Shown here piece after piece: positions 1-9,700 of a stretch of DNA of 39,347 nt. The position numbers and the translations under genes are program-made. Within the stretch, counting starts at the first letter, position 1. Every line of letters begins with the position of its first letter. Origin of the DNA: an uncultured SAR116 cluster alpha proteobacterium (GTDB lineage: Bacteria > Pseudomonadota > Alphaproteobacteria > Puniceispirillales > Puniceispirillaceae); assembly GCA_902573725.1 (NCBI GenBank), contig CACGLE010000013.1, forward strand, positions 1 through 39,347. Direction: 5' to 3'. Below the pieces are notes generated by a model. That model had not been told where the DNA came from, searched no databases, and saw only the letters and a list, made by a program, of their open reading frames with translations.

Positions 1-1
1 G

Positions 2-610
2 CCAATGGGGCCTTCCCTAGGGCGTGAATGGCTTGTGCCCTCACCTGCCACTCAGGATGGCATAAAGTGTAATAAATCAAATGAGCAGGAAGGAGAGAAA
101 AATAAATTAATTGTATTAGAAATGCTCTCAGCTATGAGCAAGCATCCCAAATATGGGGATGAAAAGATTATGGAACTTGAAAAATTCTGGCACCCAAAAT
201 TTAATTGGTATGGGCCCTCCGGCATTGGGAGTAGTAGGGGTGTTTTAGGTTTTCGAAAGTTTCACCAAATCCCGTTTTTAAGGGCAATGCCAGATAGAGG
301 CCAATATCCAGAAGAGACAACACATCACTTTTTTTCGGAAGAAAACTATGTGGCAGTGACAGGTTGGCCAAATATGTCACAAACACTTACTGGAGATGGC
401 TGGTTAGGCATAGCGCCCACAAACCATAAAATTACTCTTCGTTCACTTGATTTCTGGAGATTAGAAAAAGATAAAATTCGGGAAAATTGGGTTATGATTG
501 ATTTACTTGATATATGGGCACAAATTGATGTGAACGTTATATCACGAATGCGAGAGCTTGCTTTTCCCAGAACCAGCCTTGCTCAAGTTAAGTTAGGTGA
601 GGTTCAGTGA
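2..610 (+). CDS. SnoaL-like (NTF2-fold) protein, 5'-truncated by window edge
   Basis: The frame is open to the first base, so the ATG at 5 need not be the true start and the N-terminus is probably outside the window. About 150 residues resemble a SnoaL/NTF2-like alpha+beta barrel: a Trp-His-Pro segment near residue 62, a Gly-Pro-Ser-Gly-Ile-Gly segment near 70-75, then a 'PFLRAMPDR' stretch around 90-98 and a Trp-rich C-terminal half. This looks like the second half of the kind of two-domain protein encoded at 1673-2647, so the intact gene may carry two such domains. Members of this fold include polyketide cyclases, hydratases and non-catalytic proteins, so no reaction can be named. The stop overlaps the start of the LacI gene by one base (TGATG), which indicates translational coupling. 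Confidence 0.72.
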   Translation, partial: PMGPSLGREWLVPSPATQDGIKCNKSNEQEGEKNKLIVLEMLSAMSKHPKYGDEKIMELEKFWHPKFNWYGPSGIGSSRGVLGFRKFHQIPFLRAMPDRGQYPEETTHHFFSEENYVAVTGWPNMSQTLTGDGWLGIAPTNHKITLRSLDFWRLEKDKIRENWVMIDLLDIWAQIDVNVISRMRELAFPRTSLAQVKLGEVQ

Positions 611-1686
611 TGTCAAAGGATTCGACCATAGGTACAAGCGCATTTGCAAATGACCATGCCCAGCAAAAAATTACGTCTCAAGATGTAGCAAAACTCGCTG
701 GAGTGAGTCAATCAGCTGTAAGCAGAGTATTCACAAAAGGGGCTTCTGCATCAGCAAAAACGGTAGAAAAAGTCCAAAATGCCGCAAAAGAATTAGGTTA
801 TAGACCAAACAGAATAGCGCGGTCTCTCCTTACTGGTCGTTCTCATATGATTGGTTTGGTTGTTGCCTATCTAGATAATTATTTTTACCCGGAGGTACTT
901 GAGCGTCTGTCAAACGCATTACAAAAAGAGGGTTATCATGTTCTTGTTTTTATGGCAGAGCAAACTGCAAGTAATGTAGATAATGTAGTTGAGGAAATAC
1001 TGGAGTATCAAATAGATGCAATTGTAACAGCGTCTGTTGCGCTATCTTCTGCATTGACTGAAAAATGTGAAAATGCTGGTATTCCAGTAGTGCAATTCAA
1101 TCGTATTCAACATAATCCCTCATTTGCTTCAGTAACAACAGACAATTATCTTGGTGGAGGTCTGATCGCTGAACATTTAATTGAACAAGGGTATCGTTCC
1201 TTCGGTTATATTGCGGGTTGGGAAGGTGCCTCTACTCAACGCGATAGAGAGGCAGGCTTTTCAGACAAACTAGAGGAATATGGTTTTAACATTAGCGCTA
1301 GAGCTGTAGGAAATTTCAGGAGTGAGCAGGCACGAGATGCAGCTCTAAATATTATAAATAGTTCAGAAAAACCAGAGTCAATTTTTGTCGCAAATGACGC
1401 AATGGCTCTAATTGTAATGGATGTTTTAAGGTTCGAGCACGGATTAAAAATACCTGATGATATTGGAATTGTCGGTTATGATAATGTTCCACCCTCGCGG
1501 TTAGCAAGCTATGATCTAACTACAGTTTCACAACCCGTAGAGCAAATGGTTCAACAAACAGTTTTCCTTCTCATGTGCTATATGGAAAATAAGCCTATAG
1601 AAAGAGGCGATATTAAACTAGCTGGAGAACTCATCATTCGCTCTTCTAGCAAGAAAAATTGGAGGGTGATGAATGAAAGGGTTTGA
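610..1686 (+). CDS. LacI/GalR-family transcriptional regulator
   Basis: Cytoplasmic repressor or activator of 358 residues, the usual LacI-family length. An N-terminal helix-turn-helix lies at about residues 21-41 (DVAKLAGVSQSAVSRVF), followed by the hinge-helix region (LGYRPNRIARSL, about 62-73) and a periplasmic-binding-protein-like effector domain from about 79 to 345. The family normally binds a sugar or sugar-like metabolite in the effector domain and a palindromic operator as a dimer. A GTG at 607 is also possible, but the ATG at 610 is preferred because it overlaps the upstream stop by one base. It sits inside the cluster, coupled on both sides, so it probably controls the flanking genes. 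Its operator is likely upstream of the left edge and is not visible. Confidence 0.95.
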   Translation: MSKDSTIGTSAFANDHAQQKITSQDVAKLAGVSQSAVSRVFTKGASASAKTVEKVQNAAKELGYRPNRIARSLLTGRSHMIGLVVAYLDNYFYPEVLERLSNALQKEGYHVLVFMAEQTASNVDNVVEEILEYQIDAIVTASVALSSALTEKCENAGIPVVQFNRIQHNPSFASVTTDNYLGGGLIAEHLIEQGYRSFGYIAGWEGASTQRDREAGFSDKLEEYGFNISARAVGNFRSEQARDAALNIINSSEKPESIFVANDAMALIVMDVLRFEHGLKIPDDIGIVGYDNVPPSRLASYDLTTVSQPVEQMVQQTVFLLMCYMENKPIERGDIKLAGELIIRSSSKKNWRVMNERV

Positions 1687-2647
1687 TAGTAGATTTGATA
1701 ATTTTCCAAATTATATTCTGGGAATCACACACGAGATCTGGGAAGAAAAAAAGGTGGATACATTAAATCATTATTATTCAGATGATATTCCTGTGCGCTC
1801 TCCTAGCTCTCTTGTTATAGGCAATAAGGCAGTTATAAAGGCCACTCTTGATACTTTATCAGAATTTCCTGACAGACAACTTCTAGGAGAAGACGTCATT
1901 TGGTCAGGCTCTCCAGAAAGAGGCATGTTATCTTCTCATCGAATATTTTCTACAGCAACTCATCTTGGTAAAGGTAGCTTTGGAGAACCTACTGGTAAAA
2001 AAATTCACTATCGGGTGATTGCAGACTGTCATGCAAAAAACAATCAAATTGATGACGAATGGTTAGTGCGTGATGTTGGAGGTATTGTTAAACAACTCGG
2101 ACATAATAGTGCTGATTTTGCACATAAACAAATTCAACAAGAAGGAGGTATAGAAAATTGTATTAAACCTTTTTCTGCCTCTATGGATTTAAAAGGACCG
2201 TACGCAGGAACAGGAAATAATAATGAGTGGGGCGATTTATTTTCTGAGATTCTAAGATCTATTATGAACGGTAAAACCGACATAATTCAGCATCATTATG
2301 ATAGGGCTGGAAAAGGATATTACCCTGAAGGTATGATGGCTGTTGGTTTTACTGAAATCGAAGCTTTTTGGAAATCTCTTCGCAATGCCCTGCCATCTGC
2401 AACATTTACAATTCATCATAAGATTGGAAGAGAAGATCCGTTTTTGCCCCCAAGGGCTGCTTTACGATGGTCCTTAGTTGGAAAGCATGAAGGTAAGGGG
2501 CGGTTTGGCTACCCATCAAATGCAAATATTTATATTATGGGAATAAGCCATGCAGAATTTGGTCCTTGGGGTCTTCGAAACGAATATACTTTATTTGATG
2601 ATGTTTCTATCTGGAAACAAATTCATCTTCATTTGGGGAGAGATTAA
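1673..2647 (+). CDS. Tandem SnoaL-like (NTF2-fold) two-domain protein
   Basis: A 324-residue protein with two SnoaL/NTF2-like repeats, about residues 10-150 and 185-320, no signal peptide and no membrane segments, so cytoplasmic. The second half has the HHYDRAGKGYYPEG and ALRWSLVGKHEGKGRFG stretches expected of the fold's cavity-forming helix and sheet. The start is well supported: a GGAGG ribosome site lies seven bases upstream, inside the end of the LacI gene, and the two genes overlap by 14 bases. The stop overlaps the next ATG by one base. SnoaL-like proteins often catalyse cyclisation, isomerisation or hydration of small polar substrates. The specific role here is unknown. It is the second such protein in the cluster, so the pair may form hetero-oligomers. 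Confidence 0.8.
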   Translation: MKGFDSRFDNFPNYILGITHEIWEEKKVDTLNHYYSDDIPVRSPSSLVIGNKAVIKATLDTLSEFPDRQLLGEDVIWSGSPERGMLSSHRIFSTATHLGKGSFGEPTGKKIHYRVIADCHAKNNQIDDEWLVRDVGGIVKQLGHNSADFAHKQIQQEGGIENCIKPFSASMDLKGPYAGTGNNNEWGDLFSEILRSIMNGKTDIIQHHYDRAGKGYYPEGMMAVGFTEIEAFWKSLRNALPSATFTIHHKIGREDPFLPPRAALRWSLVGKHEGKGRFGYPSNANIYIMGISHAEFGPWGLRNEYTLFDDVSIWKQIHLHLGRD

Positions 2648-3609
2648 TGACGAAACCAATTCACATTGTTCGATATGGTGAACTCGTACCATGCAAAACA
2701 GCGTTTATAGATGCTCATACACCTGGTTCGGATAAAAAAGAAAATTTTACTATTATCGGAGGAGGAGTTTCGGAAGCAGCTGACCAACATGTTCATATAA
2801 AAAAAACACCAGGGTTTAATATAGGAGCAGCAGGCCAACCTCCTAAATGCCGTAACTCATTACATACTCATAGAACAGCAGAGGTTTTCTTTGTTTTATC
2901 AGGAAAGTGGAGATTTTTTTGGGGAAGATGGGGAAAAACAGGAGAAGTAATACTCGAACCAGGTGATATTTTTAATATTCCAACCGGAATGTTTAGAGGA
3001 TTTGAAAATATTGGCACAGACTACTCTATGATAATGGCAATACTTGGAGGTGACGATGCGGGAGGAGGTGTAGTTTGGGCTCCACAAGTTATTGAAGAGG
3101 CGAAGGAACATGGTCTAATTCTCGGAGAAAATGGTGTGTTATATGATACAAAAAAATCAGAGACCCTTCCACATGGTATCAATCCAAAAGAGGTAATGGA
3201 TGAGGCCTCGTTAAGTTTAATGGGAGAGCCAAGCATAATAGATATTGTTCCCAGATGGGTATCGAGATACCAAGATATGCTTGCCCTTTCCAGAGAAAGC
3301 GAAGTGCCTGTAATTGGAGAAAATGGACTTATATTTGACAAACCAGGATTTGAGGTGAGTTTCCTTTCTTCTTATACCCCAATAAAAGAGATGGGATCAA
3401 ATAGGTACGATGTATTAATGCCTGTTAAAGGGCATTGGAAACTATCTTACGGTAGCCACGAAGAAATACTTAACTCAGGTGATACAGCATTAATCGAACC
3501 AAAATGTGACTATACGTTAGAATCATCCATGTCAGGAGAAGCAAGTTTATATCGTGTAAGAAATACAGACGATGCAGCTGGTCCTACTTGGTTTGAGAGG
3601 AATCAATAG
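2647..3609 (+). CDS. Bicupin protein with altered metal site
   Basis: A 320-residue cytoplasmic protein with an N-terminal cupin at about residues 65-135 and a degenerate second cupin at about 235-310. Cupin motif 1 is intact (H73-x-H75-xxx-E79, then G86). In motif 2, which runs G106 to N121, the residue that is normally the fourth metal ligand His is Arg (R117). The second barrel keeps the fold-like spacing (a GHWKLSYG stretch followed by a 'SGDTALIEP' stretch) but has no His ligands. Cupins range from dioxygenases and isomerases to pure sugar-binding proteins. With three ligands the first barrel could still hold a metal, but a classic dioxygenase should not be assumed. It is coupled to the upstream gene by a one-base overlap and the next ATG follows its stop directly. 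Confidence 0.85.
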   Translation: MTKPIHIVRYGELVPCKTAFIDAHTPGSDKKENFTIIGGGVSEAADQHVHIKKTPGFNIGAAGQPPKCRNSLHTHRTAEVFFVLSGKWRFFWGRWGKTGEVILEPGDIFNIPTGMFRGFENIGTDYSMIMAILGGDDAGGGVVWAPQVIEEAKEHGLILGENGVLYDTKKSETLPHGINPKEVMDEASLSLMGEPSIIDIVPRWVSRYQDMLALSRESEVPVIGENGLIFDKPGFEVSFLSSYTPIKEMGSNRYDVLMPVKGHWKLSYGSHEEILNSGDTALIEPKCDYTLESSMSGEASLYRVRNTDDAAGPTWFERNQ

Positions 3610-4743
3610 ATGACACATATTCGCACAACACATGTTGGTTCACTTCCTAGATCTCAGGAGGTAACAGACTTTCTATTTAGTAAAGAGAAAAACCAGGCTT
3701 ATAACGCTACGCACTTTGACGAGGTGATGAAGAAACATGTTGATTTGATTGTCTCTCGTCAAAAAGATTGTGGCATTGACATTGTTAGTGATGGAGAGAC
3801 ATCAAAAATTTCGTATGCCACATATGTTAAAGACCGTTATACTGGATTTTCTGGTGATAGTCCTAGAAATGCGCCTGCAGATTTAATAATGTTTCCCACC
3901 TTCTTACAAAGATTAGCTGATAGCGGTGGCACGCCAGAATATACGCGTCCAATGTGTACAGGAGAAGTTAAACCGTTAAGCAACTCAGAACTGAAAAAAG
4001 ATATTTCAAACTTGAAATCAGCAATTAAAAAATATGGCAATATTCATGGTTTTATGAATGCCGCTTCTCCTGGTGTGATATCCCTATTTTTGCAAAATAA
4101 TTTCTACCCAAACAGGGAGACCTATCTTCATGCACTTGCAGATGCTTTGAAGGCTGAATATCAGTTAATTGTTGAATCCGGACTTGATTTGCAAATCGAC
4201 TGTCCAGACCTTGCACTATCGCGACATATGCTTTTCAGCGATTTGTCAGATAAAGAGTTCATCAAAATTGCAAATAGTCATGTCGAAGCGCTTAATTATG
4301 CACTTGAAGGAATTAATCCCAAAAATGTTAGAGTTCACATTTGTTGGGGTAATTATGAAGGGCCACATATCTGCGACATATCCATGGATAGCATGTTTTC
4401 AACTTTTATGTCTGTAAATGCAAATTATTTACTATTCGAAACATCAAATCCACGTCATGCTCATGAATGGACAATTTTTGAAAATAGAAAAAGTGAAATA
4501 CCAGAGGATAAAATTCTTATACCTGGCGTGATTGATTCCACAACTAATTTTGTGGAACACCCCGAACTTGTCGCTCAGCGTTTAAAGCGTTTTACCAATA
4601 TTGTTGGAGTTGAACGTATAATTGCTGGCTCAGACTGTGGATTTGGAACTTTTGCTGGATTTGGAGCCGTAGACCCGGAAATTGCTTTTGCAAAATTAGA
4701 GACTCTTGTAAAAGGTGCTGCAATCGCGTCTCAACAAAATTAA
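3610..4743 (+). CDS. MetE C-terminal-like zinc methyltransferase family protein
   Basis: A 377-residue protein matching the C-terminal catalytic barrel of cobalamin-independent methionine synthase, without the N-terminal folate-binding half found in true MetE (about 750 residues). The TTHVGSLPR N-terminus is typical. The zinc ligands line up as H243 and C245 (VHICWGNYEG), E277 (LLFETSNPR) and C343 (AGSDCGFG). Short MetE-like proteins include archaeal core methyltransferases, epoxyalkane:coenzyme M transferase and enzymes that move methyl or alkyl groups onto thiols. In this catabolic-looking setting, with no methionine genes nearby, removal of a methyl or alkyl group from the pathway substrate is more likely than methionine synthesis, but this is inference. 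The start directly follows the cupin stop and has an AGAGGAA ribosome site. Confidence 0.88.
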   Translation: MTHIRTTHVGSLPRSQEVTDFLFSKEKNQAYNATHFDEVMKKHVDLIVSRQKDCGIDIVSDGETSKISYATYVKDRYTGFSGDSPRNAPADLIMFPTFLQRLADSGGTPEYTRPMCTGEVKPLSNSELKKDISNLKSAIKKYGNIHGFMNAASPGVISLFLQNNFYPNRETYLHALADALKAEYQLIVESGLDLQIDCPDLALSRHMLFSDLSDKEFIKIANSHVEALNYALEGINPKNVRVHICWGNYEGPHICDISMDSMFSTFMSVNANYLLFETSNPRHAHEWTIFENRKSEIPEDKILIPGVIDSTTNFVEHPELVAQRLKRFTNIVGVERIIAGSDCGFGTFAGFGAVDPEIAFAKLETLVKGAAIASQQN

Positions 4744-4799
4744 TAAATACTATTCTTTTTTTATTTAAAAAAGCAGACCAAAAAATAGAGTAATTTAAA

Positions 4800-5495
4800 A
4801 TGACAGACTCACTTTTTAAACTCCTTGAAACTATAGATACACCAACTGTATGTAATGCAATCGAAGTTGCACAAGAAAAACGTGGCTTCAATGATTTTAC
4901 TAAAGGCACAATGATTTCATCTAGTCCTAATGAAAAACCAATATGTGGGTATGCTAGAACAGCAAAGATTACTGCACTTAGCCCTCCAACAGAGTCTATT
5001 GAGGCAATTAAAAAACGCCGACTTTCCTATTACGAGCATATGGCTACAGCAAACAACCCTTCTGTTGCAGTTATAGAAGATATTGATTTTCCAAACTGTG
5101 TTGGTGCTTTCTGGGGAGAGGTAAACACTAACATACATAAAGGATTTGGAATGTATGGAGCATTTACAAATGGTGTAATGCGTGATTTGGGTGATTTGCC
5201 TGATGGATTTCCTGTTCTTGCAGGTTCTGTTGGGCCAAGCCATGCATATGTGCATGTAAAGGAGATTGCCTGTTCTGTTACAATATTCTCATTAAAAATA
5301 AATGATGGTGATTTAATACATGCCGATAGACATGGTGCCGTGGTTATTCCAAAGGATGTAATAAGTATCCTTGAAAGCTCAATCAATAAATTATTAGATA
5401 CTGAACAGTTAATTTTAAAACCGGCCAAACAAAATGATTTTGATTTTGAAAAATTTAAGGAAGCTTGGGAAGCCTTCGAGGCTGCAAGGACCTAG
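4800..5495 (+). CDS. RraA-family / class II 2-oxo-acid aldolase-like protein
   Basis: A 231-residue protein of the RraA/HMG-aldolase superfamily, which contains 4-hydroxy-4-methyl-2-oxoglutarate and 4-carboxy-4-hydroxy-2-oxoadipate aldolases as well as the RNase E inhibitor RraA. The signature segment is present as GAFTNGVMRD (residues 120-129). R128 and D129, the substrate- and metal-binding pair, are kept, but the usual Asp of the DG step is Asn (N124). The C-terminal HADRHGAVVIP motif is also intact. The frequent Trp-Gly-Glu stretch before the active site is present (FWGEV, 104-108). It follows the MetE-like gene after 56 bases with no clear terminator, so it is probably in the same transcript. 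A retro-aldol step releasing pyruvate or another 2-oxo acid would suit a catabolic operon, but this is inferred. Confidence 0.88.
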   Translation: MTDSLFKLLETIDTPTVCNAIEVAQEKRGFNDFTKGTMISSSPNEKPICGYARTAKITALSPPTESIEAIKKRRLSYYEHMATANNPSVAVIEDIDFPNCVGAFWGEVNTNIHKGFGMYGAFTNGVMRDLGDLPDGFPVLAGSVGPSHAYVHVKEIACSVTIFSLKINDGDLIHADRHGAVVIPKDVISILESSINKLLDTEQLILKPAKQNDFDFEKFKEAWEAFEAART

Positions 5496-5513
5496 GAAAA
5501 GTAGAAAACTTAA

Positions 5514-6710
5514 TTACCAATTATAGTTAAAAGTAACATTAGCACTGCTGTCTTTTGCTAAAGGTAATTTGCTAGGGTCTTGTTCCAGATTTGAGTACAA
5601 ATTTAAAATAGCTTCAATCGTAAATGCATCATTCAATCTTGTAGAATAAGAAAAACGATTTGTTCCAGATGAATATGACAAATCTTGTGTCAAAAATAGA
5701 CTAAATTCACTATCATCGATATCATTAAGAAGAAGTGATCCTCCCACAGTTAGGTCTCGTTGGAAAATCGTATGACTATTATTTCCTCGGCTATCTGCAG
5801 ATATTTCGCCAAAAAGAACGAGATCATATTGGCTGCCCAAAACCCCATATTTATTTTGTTCTATACCTAACACTCCAGCATTATAATTCTCTAGAACTCC
5901 ATTCACGTTACGCTGACCAGAGCGATTAACTATTTCAGTTTTAAACGCTAAATCACCCAACAAATATTGCAGATCAATTGCTATCTGACGGATTGGAGCA
6001 TATTCTGGCAAGAGGCGTGTATCGGAGCCAGGTATAAAAAATGGTTCACGTGATATACCATCAAAATAACTAACACCATAATCTAAGTCTTCATAATAAC
6101 CTTCGTATCTGAAAGCAAAGCTATTGTCATTTCTAGATGCGTCATTGGCAAAACTTGCTACATCATTACTTACCAATGTTTGAAGTCTTTGTCTTGACGA
6201 TACCCCTGGGTAGGCGTTTTCTATAAACAGGGGAAACAAGTAAAAAGAGGCATAACCGCCATAAATTTCAGACGACAGCTTAAAAGCTGGTGCCCCCAGT
6301 TTTTCAGAATTAGCTAATCCGGAAGTATAATCGTAACTATTCACAATATCACTTGGATTATAGCTCTCTGTTTTACCCCAAAATTCTGTAATTGAACCGA
6401 TTCGAACGTCGTAATTTTGATGTCTAAAAGATATATGAGCTTCACTTAAATCTACTCTACCCGCACCATTATTTCCAACTCTTAAGCGAGGCTTAACGAG
6501 CGTTTCCATGGACCCTTGCTCAATAAAAAAAGAAGGTTCAATCTGTTGTGTCATGAAGATGTTATTTTGACCTGAATAAGAAGGGTCCTCAATGAAGCCG
6601 GTTACCTTTAGCTCAGAATTTCCATATTGCTCAAAGTAATCGAACGCATGAGCAATATTTAGAGCAGAAACATGCAACACAATAAAAATAAAAAACCAAT
6701 AATTATGCAT
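5514..6710 (-). CDS. Outer-membrane beta-barrel protein (DUF1302/alginate-export-like)
   Basis: A 398-residue exported protein. A signal peptide covers about residues 1-22 with a likely cut after Ala-His-Ala. The rest is built of alternating polar and aromatic stretches typical of transmembrane beta strands, and the chain ends in Asn-Tyr-Asn-Trp, an aromatic C-terminal residue that BAM substrates usually carry. Strand-like 'ITEFWGKTESYNPSD' and 'GVSYFDGISREPFF' segments resemble barrels found beside RND/LolA-like gene pairs. The gene lies 29 bases downstream of the RND-LolA fusion gene on the same strand and is almost certainly co-transcribed with it, which suggests the barrel is the outer-membrane end of that lipid or hydrophobe transport route. 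It converges with the RraA-like gene. The exact family is uncertain. Confidence 0.8.
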   Translation of the reverse strand: MHNYWFFIFIVLHVSALNIAHAFDYFEQYGNSELKVTGFIEDPSYSGQNNIFMTQQIEPSFFIEQGSMETLVKPRLRVGNNGAGRVDLSEAHISFRHQNYDVRIGSITEFWGKTESYNPSDIVNSYDYTSGLANSEKLGAPAFKLSSEIYGGYASFYLFPLFIENAYPGVSSRQRLQTLVSNDVASFANDASRNDNSFAFRYEGYYEDLDYGVSYFDGISREPFFIPGSDTRLLPEYAPIRQIAIDLQYLLGDLAFKTEIVNRSGQRNVNGVLENYNAGVLGIEQNKYGVLGSQYDLVLFGEISADSRGNNSHTIFQRDLTVGGSLLLNDIDDSEFSLFLTQDLSYSSGTNRFSYSTRLNDAFTIEAILNLYSNLEQDPSKLPLAKDSSANVTFNYNW

Positions 6711-6739
6711 TAGTTATTTCGCTGACTTATAAATTCGTA

Positions 6740-9700
6740 TTATCTCGAAGAACGCTCAAGTGCCTGAGGTGTAAAATCACGTTCTGATATATCGACGCGG
6801 AATTTATATTCGTTCCATGAGAGAGTTGTAGACTTTCCAGTCTGAATATTTTCCATTTCCATCTCATGTGCTCTCCAATATTGTTCCAAGTAAAGTTTGA
6901 AATCGGTAAATGTAAGTATTTTTTCTAAATCACCTCTGCGATTATAAAATTCAATTCTATGGACTCGATATTGATCTAAATCCGTGTAAGACACTCTCTT
7001 AGAATAGCCAGAACGAGGGTTTTTTGGTCTGCTTTCAACTTTGGCACAAGTGAGTTCAGCGTCTGTTGGGCAGGGTAAGTCTAATAGCCATATGTGTTCG
7101 TTATCCATGACCTCCTCCGAACCCAGATCTTCATAGGAAAATTCAGACGACACAAACTTACCAGTTCTATTTGATGAAGAAATTCGTTTTACACGCTTTA
7201 TTGCAGGAAGATAAATCCATTGAGAATCGTCTTCAGGTTCTATTTTTGAGTGAGTTAATAAAGAGGTGCCTTTAACGTCCCTTGGCTCTAGGAAAACAAT
7301 AATACCTTTATCTCCTTCTCTTGGGTCAGGATTTTCTAAGGTAGTTGTCTTAAATTTTCGTAAACTCTCTTTTCCTGCTTTGTTCTTTAAAATCATCTGG
7401 CCTTCTACGGTAAAATTTATAAAGCCGTCGTCCCTTTTCGAGGTCTCTTCCGCTATTTCCAAACCTTTCTCATTCGAAGCAAAAACTGGCTTAATCGATA
7501 ACATAATCGGAAGCAATAAAAGGCATCCAACGGGCAATAGTAACTTAACATTTTTAAACAAAGAATCTTTTCTCATTTTTTCGACCCAAATTAATAATGG
7601 TGGTAAGAACAGAAAATCTATAAATAATGCTGCTGTAAGCGTTACAGCGGTTAGTCTTGCCAAATCTCGGTTCACAGCAAAACCAGATTGACCAAGAATT
7701 ATAAAACCAACCACCAGCGCGAATGAAGTTATTGTGAGTGCCATACCTACTTTCTGAAAAGCATGACGAACTGCATTTTCTGCAGAAGCTCCTTTTTTCC
7801 TTGCGTCTGCATATTTTAAAATGAAATGGACAGTATCATCTACAACTATTCCTAATGTCATTGCCACAACTATTGACACTGCGAGAGTTACAGAACCCAC
7901 ACTATAACCCCATAAACCAAAGGCCATCGCTGCAGGCACTAAATTGGGTATTAAAGAGATAAATCCTAATTTTATATTTCTCAACACGAGCAAAATAACT
8001 CCTGATATAAAAATCAAAGCTAAAGTGGTTCCCTGAAGCATTGCAGGAACATCTTTAGCAGATATCATAGTATAAACATGAGTTTGTCCTGTAACAGGAC
8101 TCTGAAGCTCAGGCGCATTCTTTTTAAACCAATTTTGGACCCTTGAATCCAATTCTTGAAGCTCGGCTGTTGTTGTCCTTGGAACGTAAGCAGTAATTCT
8201 AACCGCAGATCTATCCACGTTTATCTGGTCTGTTAAATCCATTCCATAACCGAGCGACAATTCATAAAGGAATAGATATTGAGACGCCTCCTCATCAGTA
8301 TCTGGGAGTTTATAAAAGCTGCTATCATCACCGTTCATGTTTTGGTTTAGCTGTTTTATAATATCGGTTATTGAACGGACATTGCTAATTTCAGGTTGGT
8401 TTCTTAAAAAAGAAGTGAATGACTCAACTTTTTCCAAATAGTCGATGGAGTTTATTCCACTTTCAATGCCCGTCTCAACGGGATACTCCATTACGTTCAA
8501 TCCGCCAATATTGTCTTCGTAAAAATCGTTAGCCTGCCTTATTTCAAAACGCTCATCAAAATATCTTATAAAATCATCTTCAAGTTTTATCTGTGTCATG
8601 CCTGCTATAGAGCAGATAACAACAATGGGTATAAAAATAAGAAGATTTTTTTGATACCGTATTACCCATTCACATAATGCCATTATTAAACTATCTGTGA
8701 ATGCTGACGCCTTCGCTTGCCTAATAGGCATCCAGCATATCAATGCTGGAAGCAAAAACATAGTGAAAACCCAGATGCCAACCATTCCAGCAGCAACCAT
8801 GTTTCCTAGCTGTCTAAAAGGGGGTGAAATAGAAAAGTTAAGCGACAAAAAGCCAATTGCTGTTGTAAATACAGCTACAGAAATCGCCAAGCCATGATCA
8901 GAGATCGCCTTTTTAGCCCATATCTTCCTGTCCGTTGTTTCAACCATTGTTTGTCTCACTGAAGAAAGAATATGAACTGTGCTGGCGACTGCTAATGTAA
9001 TTATCATCAATGGAGCGACAGCAGTGGCAGAATTTAGCGGTATAAAACTCCAGCCAAGAGCTCCCAAAGATACTAACGCAGATAAAACAGATATAAGAAG
9101 TATAGATAATACACCCAAAGCTGTTTTCAATAAGAGCCCGACAATAATCAACATCGCAACCAACATTGCTGGTGTAAGGCTTTGTCCATCTTTTTGACTA
9201 GCTTCCGCAAATGCCTCTCCGATTGGAACAGACCCCGTCAATTGAAAATTAACGTTAGGGTAATTTTCACGATATTTTTTTATCAACGGATTTGCTTCAG
9301 CCATAATAGCTGGAATTTCGCTGGCTAAATCCAAGCCAGGTAGTCTGAATATTATACTTATTGCAGAGATAGAAGCATCGTCATTTATTAATGAACGTTG
9401 TATTTCAATACGGGACTGAGCAATCTTTTTCGCCTTTAAAGCCTCATCTTCAGTTACCGAGTACGGGTCAGGTATCAGGTCCTCGACAACCAGCATATCA
9501 CCTTCTGAGTAAGTATTTTGAAAACGGGTTATTGAATTTACTAGTCTTACATATGGCAGGTTCCAAGCATCTTCAGTTAAAGCATCAATTATTTGAAGAT
9601 TCTCTGGGGTAAATATCACTCCGTCATTAGGAATAAAAAGAATATTTATGTTATCATCTTTTGCAAACTCTTGTTCAAACAAATCTAACGTTTGCTTATC

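Noticed and set aside
7266-7691. 141-residue open frame on the plus strand
   Set aside because: It lies antisense inside the RND-LolA fusion gene, has no ribosome site and no recognisable fold.
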